From contig JAQBNV010000396.1 in assembly GCA_028288395.1 (NCBI GenBank), forward strand, positions 1 to 5,287: a stretch of 5,287 nucleotides of DNA. The letters run 5' to 3'. This document shows, piece by piece, positions 1 through 5,287 of this stretch. This DNA is from Adhaeribacter sp. GTDB lineage: Bacteria; Bacteroidota; Bacteroidia; Cytophagales; Hymenobacteraceae. The notes beneath the pieces are model-generated. The model was given only the letters and a program-made list of their open reading frames with translations, was not told the DNA's origin and made no database searches. The position numbers and the translations under genes are program-made. How positions within the stretch are numbered: the stretch's first letter is position 1; each line of letters starts with the position of its first letter.

Positions 1-415
1 TTATTTTTAAAAACAGTAGGTAAAACTGTTGCTTGCTTATACTAAGATTATATTGTTTTATTTTATTTGAATGCTCTTTAATTTTAATTGAAGAGAGAGC
101 AAGGCCTGTATTTTTAATTTTTATTTCACATTTAACTATTTAAAAACATATGGAATTAATATTTATACACCATTTAATCTCAGATTGTAAAAGAATTCAA
201 AAGTTCTACTCATTATCTTCTTTTGGATGTTCGTCGCCCCTATTGTAATCCTTTTAACTACTTTATAACAAGTCCTGACCAAGCGGTGTGAGCCTTTCCT
301 CAGAAACAAATCAGCCTTTTAAGATGAGCCATCATACGGCTTATTACTCAACAAGTATTTGCATTAAGTTATCCTAGACACGATTAAATATTAACAGTAT
401 TAACCAACCTTCTTT
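1..415. other. AT-rich non-coding region upstream of the dehydrogenase gene
   Basis: I see no credible gene, tRNA or rRNA in this stretch. It is strongly A/T-rich and all reading frames are broken by frequent stops. Its end is the 5' flank of the dehydrogenase gene. There is no Shine-Dalgarno sequence before the ATG at 416, which is normal for Bacteroidota. Promoter-like matches to the phylum's TTTG / TAnnTTTG pattern are weak. One is TTG at 29-31, then 17 bases, then TATATTGT from 49. Another is TTTG at 358-361 with TAAATATT at 385-392. Neither is good enough to call as a promoter. The heptamer AGCCTTT occurs twice (291-297 and 313-319), which may be chance. Confidence 0.6.
323..345 (+). other. 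possible small hairpin in the 5' leader of the dehydrogenase gene
   Basis: Bases 324-330 can pair with 338-344, with a seven-base loop at 331-337. One G-T wobble lies inside the stem, and 323/345 can add a second. The stem core is GCC/GGC. It lies about 70 bases before the ATG, and no run of T follows it, so it does not look like a terminator. It could be an mRNA leader structure or simply chance in AT-rich DNA. Confidence 0.2.
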
Positions 416-3400
416 ATGTTAAAAGTCTACAATCCGGGCAAGCTCAAGGAGGGCTTTCTCCTTATTTTCTGTTGTTTATTTTCTAAAAAGCCAAATAAAT
501 CAGGCACTTATCGCATTTTAAATAAATTAAATAACAAGGCCTCTATTCCTTTTTCAAAAGGTTTTACAATTCTGGTTATTTTATATGCGCTAGCCAGCAG
601 CCAGCAATTGTTCTCTCAAACGCTTCCTCCTGGATTTACAGATACAGAGGTATCCGCACAATGGAATGAAGCAGTGGGGCTTACCTTTAATAAGACTGGC
701 AACCAGATGTTTGTTTGGGAAAGGACCGGTAGAGTTTATGTAGTAGAAAACAATCAAAGACAAGTTCTGATAGACTTAAGAGAGGAAGTTGCCGGCTATT
801 GGGATATGGGTTTACTAGGCTTTGCCTTACACCCTCAATTTGAAACCAATGGGTACTTTTATCTTTTATATAATGTGGACCGTCATCATTTGCTGCACTA
901 TGGCACCAGTAATTATAACCAAAATGCAAATGAATTTTATGTTGCATCAATCGGCCGGCTTACCCGTTATACGGCTACCAAAACTGCAACCGGCTACACG
1001 GTAAACCCGGCTACTCGAAAAGTTTTAATTGGGGCAACTAAAACCACCGGTATTCCTACTACCCACATTAGTCATGGGGTTGGCAGCCTTGTATTTGGCA
1101 CCGATGGTACTTTGCTTGTTTCTACCGGCGATGGGGCAGGCGCCAATCCGAATGTTGGAGATACAGGTAGTTCACCAGATACATATTATAGCCAGGCATT
1201 AGCAGATGGCATTATAACTGAACAGGAAAATGTAGGTGCTTTCCGGTCCCAACTCCTGGAAAGTTATAACGGAAAAATCCTCCGGATAGACCCCGAAACC
1301 GGCAACGGAATACCCAGTAATCCTTTTTATGAAACTGCAAACTCAGGTTCTGTTCGGTCTAAAGTATGGGCTTTAGGTTTACGTAATCCTTTCCGCATGT
1401 CGCTTAAGCCAAATTCGGGTAGTTCTAATCCGGCGGCCGGGGAACCAGGAGTTCTCTACGTAGGCGATGTAGGCTATGTGACGTGGGAAGAGCTTGATAT
1501 CATAAACAAACCAGGGCTGAATTTGGGATGGCCTTTGTATGAAGGTTTAACCGCTCATGATGCGTTTTGGGGTAAAAAAACTTACAATAAATATGCGCCT
1601 AATCCTTTATATGGTACAAACGGATGTACCCAGCAATATTTTTATTTTCAGGACTTAATAACACAGGCCACCCATAGCGGTAAGGCCAGCTTTACTAATC
1701 CTTGTAATACCACCCAACCAATCCCGACTACGGTAAAAACTTATCTCCACAGCCGACCAGTTATTGACTGGAAACACGAACAGGTTATAACCAGGACCGC
1801 AACTTTTAGTGGTGAAACGGCAACTGTTACCAATCTGGGTACATCAGGTTCTCTTGTTTCAGGAACTCCGTTTTCGGGCAGCTCCGTTACGGGTGGCGTT
1901 TTTTACCCGCATAACGATTTTCCACCCGAATACCAGAATACATACTTTTTCGGTGATTACGTAGGTGGGTGGGTTCGCAGTTTGGCAGTAGATAATGAAA
2001 ATAATCCAACTGAGATTAAAAGCCTAATAGGTAATAACGCCATTGTTGTAGGAATGGCTACCCACCCCACCGATCCCGGGCTGTATTATATTTCCTTTAC
2101 TTCCCAAATCCGAAAAATTTCATATAATATAACGAACCAGCCGCCGGTAGCGGTAGCCTCGGCCAATAAAACCTATGGCCCCAGTCCATTAAATATACAG
2201 TTTACTGGCAGTGCTTCCCAGGACCCGGACGGACAGCCGCTTACTTGCAGGTGGGACTTTGGCGATGGTGCCAGCAGTACGCTGCCAAACCCTACCCACA
2301 GTTTTACAACGGCTACAAATGCTCCTACGCAACGCACGGTAACTTTAACGGTTACCGACAGTCAGGGCAGCTCCCATCAAACCTCCTTAATTGTTTCGGT
2401 TAATAACACCCCGCCCCAAGTAGAAATTACCAGTCCGCTTGATAATACCTATTATCCAATGACTGGCCAAACAACTTATAATCTACGGGCTAATGTTACT
2501 GATTCGGAACATAGCAGCAGTCAGCTTTCCTATAAGTGGCAAACAACATTGCATCACGCCAGCCACAAGCATCCAGAACCTCCTGATACTTCACCGGAAA
2601 CCACAGCTGTTATTTCGCCATTAGGATGTGGTGCCGAAACCTATTACTATAGCATTACTTTAACCGTAACCGATGCAGCTGGTTTAGCGACAACCAAAGT
2701 AGTAAAATTATACCCGCAGTGTTCCTCACCTCCAAGTGTGTCTATTACCAGTCCGGCAACCAATGCCAGCTATACAGCACCAGCTACAATTGCGCTGGCC
2801 GCCAATGCCTCGGATGCAGATGGTACTATTACCAAGGTAGAGTTTTTCCAGGGCACAACTAAGTTGGGTGAAGACCTGAGTAGTCCATACAACTTCACCT
2901 GGAGCAATGTGGCCGCCGGTTCTTATTCGCTTACAGCAAAAGCCACTGATAACAGCGGTCTGGTAACCACTTCGGCGACGGTTAACATTACCGTTAATGC
3001 GCCAGTTCCACCAACTGTGTCTATCACTGCTCCAACTACCGGTGCCAGCTATACGGCTCCGGCAACCATAAGCATTACAGCCAATGCCACTGATGCCGAT
3101 GGCACCATCAGCAAAGTAGAATTCTTCCAAGGCACTACAAAATTGGGAGAAGACCTAACAGCTCCTTACGCCTATAGTTGGACGGGCGTAGCCGCCGGTT
3201 CTTATTCTTTAACCGCTAAGGCCACCGACAACACGGGCCAGGTAACCACCTCGGCGGCGGTAAGCATTAGTGTTAATGCGAGTGTGCCAGTTGCATTAAA
3301 AATGGCACTTACCACCACCGTTACCCAAGCCGAACCCTGGTACGGCATGTACGGACCTTTTGAAGGAGCAGGGGCTATAGATTTAAATGTTAGTGGCGGT

Positions 3401-4309
3401 ACATCGCCTTATACCTATCGGTGGGATTCTGGCACGGGTACACAGGATATTCCGGCTGCATCTCCGGGCATGTATTCGGTTACCGTAACCGATGCCAGTG
3501 GCAGCCAGGCCCTAACAACTTTGTACGTGGGCCGCAAAAATAGTCCCATGACTTTGTCTTCCGCTCATATTAATGCATCGGGGGCAGCCACCCGCGATGG
3601 CTCTATCAATTTAAGTGTGATAGGCGGCGTACTGCCCTATACTTACCGCTGGAGTAACGGTGGCACTACCGAAGATGTAACCGGAATGCCTCCGGGCAGT
3701 TACACGGTGGATGTAATGGATGCTTTTGGTAAGGTTGTTACTACCTGGGTAACAGTATCGCAGCCCGGCACGGCTTTGGGCCTGGTAGTTGCCCATAAAA
3801 ATATAATCAAATCGGGTTCCGATGACGGGTTTATAGATGTAACGGTAAAGGGCGGCGTAGGCCCTTATATATACCGATGGAACAGTGGAGCAGCCAGCCA
3901 GGATTTAACGCGCGTTACAGCCGGTTTGTATCAAATTCAGGTAACCGATGCTAACGGTAATACAGCTTTTGCCTCGGTAAGGGTGCTGGCCCCCGGCGAA
4001 TTGCCATCAGCTAAAAGCCCAATTATTAATGAAATATTCCAGGCAGCGGAACCAGACTTTGTAATTTATCCAAATACAACAAGTGACCGTTCGTACGTTA
4101 AATTTAAGCTTCCTTCGGGCGGAAAGTACACTTTAGAGCTTTATGATAATAGGGGTGCAAAGGTTAAAACCATAGCAACCGGGCACACCCAAGCTAAGAA
4201 GTTCCAAACTTTTGAATTAAACCTGGTTGGTTATGCACAAGGGCTCTACTTGTTAAAGTTGATTACAGATCACGAAATAACTTCTAAACCACTTATTATT
4301 CAACCTTAA
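416..4309 (+). CDS. T9SS-exported PQQ-dependent sugar dehydrogenase with PKD, Ig-like and SprB repeats
   Basis: This is a 1297-residue secreted oxidoreductase of the soluble glucose/sorbosone dehydrogenase family, which oxidises aldoses or oligosaccharides using PQQ and Ca2+. Residues about 70-570 form the beta-propeller. GLLGFALHP (132-140), SHGVGSLVFGTDG (219-231), NGKILRIDPETG (285-296), GLRNPF (321-326) and the FFGDYVGGWVRSL stretch (511-523) are family hallmarks. By hand alignment, His220 matches the catalytic His144 of Acinetobacter soluble glucose dehydrogenase, and Arg323-Asn324 match its Arg228-Asn229. Next come a PKD domain (about 575-663, WDFGDG at 613-618), a His-rich beta-sandwich-like segment (666-769), two Ig-like repeats (773-861, 866-954), three SprB repeats (962-1191) and a T9SS type A sorting domain (about 1212-1297). 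The hydrophobic core of the signal peptide is at about 50-60, so cleavage should fall near 60-68. The start at 416 is the only ATG in frame before codon 98. The exact substrate and electron acceptor cannot be read from the sequence. Confidence 0.93.
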   Translation: MLKVYNPGKLKEGFLLIFCCLFSKKPNKSGTYRILNKLNNKASIPFSKGFTILVILYALASSQQLFSQTLPPGFTDTEVSAQWNEAVGLTFNKTGNQMFVWERTGRVYVVENNQRQVLIDLREEVAGYWDMGLLGFALHPQFETNGYFYLLYNVDRHHLLHYGTSNYNQNANEFYVASIGRLTRYTATKTATGYTVNPATRKVLIGATKTTGIPTTHISHGVGSLVFGTDGTLLVSTGDGAGANPNVGDTGSSPDTYYSQALADGIITEQENVGAFRSQLLESYNGKILRIDPETGNGIPSNPFYETANSGSVRSKVWALGLRNPFRMSLKPNSGSSNPAAGEPGVLYVGDVGYVTWEELDIINKPGLNLGWPLYEGLTAHDAFWGKKTYNKYAPNPLYGTNGCTQQYFYFQDLITQATHSGKASFTNPCNTTQPIPTTVKTYLHSRPVIDWKHEQVITRTATFSGETATVTNLGTSGSLVSGTPFSGSSVTGGVFYPHNDFPPEYQNTYFFGDYVGGWVRSLAVDNENNPTEIKSLIGNNAIVVGMATHPTDPGLYYISFTSQIRKISYNITNQPPVAVASANKTYGPSPLNIQFTGSASQDPDGQPLTCRWDFGDGASSTLPNPTHSFTTATNAPTQRTVTLTVTDSQGSSHQTSLIVSVNNTPPQVEITSPLDNTYYPMTGQTTYNLRANVTDSEHSSSQLSYKWQTTLHHASHKHPEPPDTSPETTAVISPLGCGAETYYYSITLTVTDAAGLATTKVVKLYPQCSSPPSVSITSPATNASYTAPATIALAANASDADGTITKVEFFQGTTKLGEDLSSPYNFTWSNVAAGSYSLTAKATDNSGLVTTSATVNITVNAPVPPTVSITAPTTGASYTAPATISITANATDADGTISKVEFFQGTTKLGEDLTAPYAYSWTGVAAGSYSLTAKATDNTGQVTTSAAVSISVNASVPVALKMALTTTVTQAEPWYGMYGPFEGAGAIDLNVSGGTSPYTYRWDSGTGTQDIPAASPGMYSVTVTDASGSQALTTLYVGRKNSPMTLSSAHINASGAATRDGSINLSVIGGVLPYTYRWSNGGTTEDVTGMPPGSYTVDVMDAFGKVVTTWVTVSQPGTALGLVVAHKNIIKSGSDDGFIDVTVKGGVGPYIYRWNSGAASQDLTRVTAGLYQIQVTDANGNTAFASVRVLAPGELPSAKSPIINEIFQAAEPDFVIYPNTTSDRSYVKFKLPSGGKYTLELYDNRGAKVKTIATGHTQAKKFQTFELNLVGYAQGLYLLKLITDHEITSKPLIIQP
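2732..3277 (+). repeat. two tandem Ig-like domain repeats inside the dehydrogenase gene
   Basis: Residues 773-861 and 866-954 are two copies of a bacterial Ig-like domain of the kind found in chitinases and other surface proteins. Each copy starts with PP-VSIT, continues through ASYTAPATI and VEFFQGTTKLGEDL, and ends with SLTAKATDN and a TTSA strand. By hand count about 70 of 91 aligned residues are identical. The DNA copies differ at many third codon positions, so this is an old duplication kept similar at the protein level and not a recent one. The copies are joined by a short proline-containing linker and probably act as a rigid spacer. Confidence 0.85.
3299..3988 (+). repeat. three tandem SprB-type repeats inside the dehydrogenase gene
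   Basis: Residues about 962-1039, 1045-1115 and 1121-1191 each carry the SprB repeat pattern: a Gly/Asp-rich start, a short strand (IDLNV, INLSV, IDVTV), then GG...PY-YRW, a short acidic step (TQDI, TEDV, SQDL), G-Y-V/I and a TVTDA, DVMDA or QVTDA strand. The repeat is named after the Flavobacterium gliding adhesin SprB and occurs in many T9SS-exported surface proteins. The three copies are clearly diverged from each other. They suggest display at the cell surface or contact with a substrate; binding itself is an inference. Confidence 0.85.
4055..4306 (+). other. T9SS type A C-terminal sorting domain (part of the dehydrogenase)
   Basis: Residues about 1214-1297 fit the type IX secretion C-terminal domain. 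The YPN motif is at 1218-1220, followed by a strand-rich stretch with KLPSGGKYTLELYDNRG (1231-1247), the typical GLYLLKL segment (1276-1282) and a short tail ending in PLIIQP. The usual YPNPT start reads YPNTT here. In known T9SS cargo this domain directs passage through the outer membrane and is then removed, leaving the protein anchored or released. The secretion machinery itself is not in this window. Confidence 0.85.
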
Positions 4310-4340
4310 ATGAAGTCCCGCTGGAAAACCTGATACCAAA

Positions 4341-4389
4341 GAAAAAGAAAAGCTTCAACCTGTAAGTTGGGGCTTTTCTTTTTTCTTTT
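4341..4389 (+). terminator. long-stem intrinsic terminator, probably bidirectional
   Basis: Bases 4342-4359 pair with 4366-4383 without a mismatch, giving 18 pairs that include two T-G wobbles, around a six-base loop at 4360-4365. The centre holds the C/G-rich part and the outer arms are A-rich and T-rich. It begins 32 bases after the stop codon of the dehydrogenase, and a run of T with single C interruptions follows on the plus strand. Read on the minus strand the outer arm is also T-rich, so it could equally stop transcription arriving from the transposase relic and the small secreted-protein gene. Confidence 0.9.
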
Positions 4390-4397
4390 AATAAATT

Positions 4398-4665
4398 AAA
4401 GATGCTGTTTAAAAACTTATTAAAAAAAACTCGCTCGGTTTCCAGTTGTCGACCCCACTCTTTTAACTGCTGATTTTCTACTGACAGCGAAGTAGAATCG
4501 ATTTCCAAGATAGCTTTTCTTTCCAGCGGTAGATAAGGTTTTTACTTACACCCAAAGCTTGGGATACATAAGCTACTGCTTGTCCGCCACCTACCATTTT
4601 GATCACTTCGGCTTTTAGTTCAGCGTTATATTTGCAACGCAGTAATCCTTTCTTTTTTCTCCCAT
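4398..4665 (-). pseudogene. decayed IS3-family transposase OrfA (orfB absent)
   Basis: This is a relic of the small OrfA DNA-binding subunit of an IS3-type insertion sequence. Read on the minus strand, one frame gives YNAELKAEVIKMV followed by the helix-turn-helix signature SQALGVSKNLIYRWKEK, until a stop at 4480-4478. The protein then continues in another frame from about 4508 as SLSVENQQLKEWGRQLETER followed by FFNKFLNSI. This corresponds to the leucine-zipper end of OrfA (usually similar to ENQQLRRENRELEMERDILKKA). The frame change fits loss of one base near 4508-4512. A second lesion lies near the start: the ATG at 4665-4663 begins MGEKRK in a third frame and hits a stop after 16 codons. 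The reading is about 89 residues, close to full OrfA length. No orfB, catalytic DDE region or matched terminal repeats are present, because the dehydrogenase terminator follows directly. It should be inactive. Confidence 0.82.
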
Positions 4666-4728
4666 GGCCAGAGTAAAATTAAGCAAGTAACTGTGCCGCT
4701 TTTTTAGACTATCTCACAAGTCCTTCTT

Positions 4729-5133
4729 TTAAATAATGGCTAAGTTCTGGTAAGAAGCTACTGTTACTTCAGATGTCCTTACTTCAAATTTCTGTAATTG
4801 GGTATTCTTACCATTCCATACTTTTACCTGGTACACGCCATCGGTCAGATTGGCTAAGTCAAAGCGTACCCGGGTATCTGATTCCTTGCCAGATAAAGTT
4901 TTGGAAGCAATGCTTCTCCCCCCAGCATCGGTTAAACGAATGATGATTTTGGCATTGGCGGTGTTTTCTACTACTACATCTAACTTCGATTTTACCACCT
5001 GGGAAAAAGTTATAGCGGCAGGAGTCGCCTGTTCGGTTTGTCCTTTGTCAAGGGTTTTGGTAGTAGCAGCAAAACTAACGGAAGAAGTACTTACGGTTAA
5101 AGATACTAAGATGGCAGCAAATAAATTTTTCAT
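4729..5133 (-). CDS. small secreted beta-sandwich protein, T9SS-sorting-domain-like or DUF3244-like
   Basis: The product is 134 residues long and of unknown function. It starts with a clear signal peptide: MKN, a hydrophobic core at about 4-15, a Ser/Thr-rich stretch and a likely signal peptidase I site after SFA (20-22). The mature part is about 112 residues. Residues about 49-118 form a run of predicted beta strands: KLDVVVEN, AKIIIRLTDAGGRSI, TRVRFDLANLTDGVYQVKV and LQKFEV. The pattern of a strand ending in D-GG, then F-L--L-DG-Y-V-V, matches both T9SS C-terminal domains and small Bacteroidota secreted proteins of the DUF3244 type. It is not followed by the usual basic end of a sorting domain but by a hydrophobic tail ending LAII. 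The ATG at 5133 is preceded by A-rich DNA, as is usual in this phylum. The gene stands alone, convergent with the dehydrogenase gene. A role as a small periplasmic or surface protein is an inference. Confidence 0.85.
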   Translation of the reverse strand: MKNLFAAILVSLTVSTSSVSFAATTKTLDKGQTEQATPAAITFSQVVKSKLDVVVENTANAKIIIRLTDAGGRSIASKTLSGKESDTRVRFDLANLTDGVYQVKVWNGKNTQLQKFEVRTSEVTVASYQNLAII

Positions 5134-5176
5134 GATTTTGGTTTTTATAAGGTTTATAGTAATTATTAAACTTTTT

Positions 5177-5196
5177 AGCGGCTGTTTTTGGCCGTT
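5177..5196. other. small hairpin in the leader of the secreted-protein gene
   Basis: Bases 5177-5182 can pair with 5191-5196 (CGGC against GCCG, plus one wobble and one A-T pair) around an eight-base loop. On the plus strand it is followed by a very short T run, so it might be a weak terminator for something reading in from outside. On the minus strand it would lie in the mRNA leader about 45 bases before the ATG. The evidence is weak. Confidence 0.2.
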
Positions 5197-5224
5197 TTGA
5201 TGTTACAAAGCAGGCGCTTTATCG

Positions 5225-5253
5225 GATAGGTAAAAAACAGAATAGACCGCAAA
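5225..5253 (-). promoter_or_regulatory. weak candidate Bacteroidota promoter for the small secreted-protein gene
   Basis: On the minus strand TTTG (5253-5250) is followed after 17 bases by TACCTATC (5232-5225). The Bacteroidota housekeeping promoter pattern is TTTG at -33 and TAnnTTTG at -7. The first element is exact; the second keeps the TA but only part of the TTTG. It would give an mRNA leader of roughly 85 bases. It is listed because it is the best-spaced match I found upstream of this gene, not because it is convincing. Confidence 0.2.
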
Positions 5254-5287
5254 CCAGGGTTTATAGACAGTCACTAAAAAGGCGTCG

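Larger units (their letters stand above)
5134..5287. other. upstream region of the small secreted-protein gene
   Basis: There is no credible coding sequence here. Read on the minus strand this is the 5' flank of the gene starting at 5133. The last 30 bases before the ATG are very A/T-rich and carry no Shine-Dalgarno sequence. A weak promoter candidate and a small hairpin are listed separately. The gene or region beyond 5287 lies outside the window. Confidence 0.5.

Noticed and set aside
227..268. Thirteen-codon hydrophobic peptide (MFVAPIVILLTTL) as a leader peptide
   Set aside because: There is no ribosome-binding or attenuator-like structure tied to it, and an open stretch this short is expected by chance.
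687..1004. Short open frames on both strands within the dehydrogenase domain
   Set aside because: They overlap the conserved propeller motifs in other frames and have no features of their own.
2726..3130. 134-residue minus-strand reading frame across the Ig repeats
   Set aside because: It is antisense to a strongly supported coding region and its low-complexity Gly/Arg/Cys composition is typical of a shadow frame.
3611..3796. 61-residue minus-strand reading frame across the SprB repeats
   Set aside because: It is a shadow of the second and third SprB repeats.
2732..3988. Repeated DNA in the stalk as a CRISPR or mobile repeat
   Set aside because: The repeats are in frame, diverged at synonymous positions and encode known extracellular domains.
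4296..4508. 70-residue minus-strand reading frame as an independent gene
   Set aside because: Its first half is the leucine-zipper end of the IS3 OrfA relic in a shifted frame, and its second half is only the terminator and the antisense of the dehydrogenase 3' end.
4700..4728. Hairpin just after the small secreted-protein gene as its terminator
   Set aside because: Only about five pairs can form around an eight-base loop and it is followed by A rather than T on the minus strand. The terminator at 4341-4389 is far better.
4850..5200. 116-residue plus-strand reading frame
   Set aside because: It is antisense to the small secreted-protein gene, which has a clean signal peptide and beta-strand pattern. 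The plus-strand reading shows no recognisable domain.

Overview
The window looks like chromosomal DNA of a Bacteroidota member, most likely Cytophagales (Adhaeribacter/Hymenobacter/Pontibacter-like; the genus is a guess). Four things support this: an exported protein with a type IX secretion (T9SS) type A sorting domain, SprB-type repeats, start codons preceded by A/T-rich DNA with no Shine-Dalgarno sequence, and a strong hairpin terminator of a style common in this phylum.

Layout: (1) 1-415 is an AT-rich non-coding stretch with small possible hairpins and only weak promoter-like matches. (2) 416-4309 (+) encodes one 1297-residue multidomain protein. In order it has an unusually long N-terminal leader with a signal peptide, a PQQ-dependent glucose/sorbosone dehydrogenase beta-propeller, a PKD domain, a His-rich beta-sandwich-like segment, two near-identical Ig-like repeats, three SprB repeats and a T9SS C-terminal sorting domain. 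(3) 4341-4389 is a long-stemmed terminator that can work on both strands. (4) 4398-4665 (-) is a decayed IS3-family orfA with at least two reading-frame lesions and no orfB. (5) 4729-5133 (-) encodes a small secreted protein made of one beta-sandwich domain that resembles a stand-alone T9SS sorting domain or a DUF3244-like domain. (6) 5134-5287 is the upstream region of that small gene, with a weak promoter candidate and a small hairpin.

The two intact genes converge on the terminator and the insertion-sequence relic, so they are not an operon. The main gene most likely makes a surface-exposed or released sugar oxidase that passes electrons from an aldose or oligosaccharide to an outer acceptor through PQQ. 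The stalk of Ig-like and SprB repeats probably acts as a spacer or adhesive module. Nothing here shows a new defence or mobile system. The most interesting points are the domain architecture of the dehydrogenase, its long leader, the stand-alone sorting-domain-like small protein, and the readable decay of the transposase gene.
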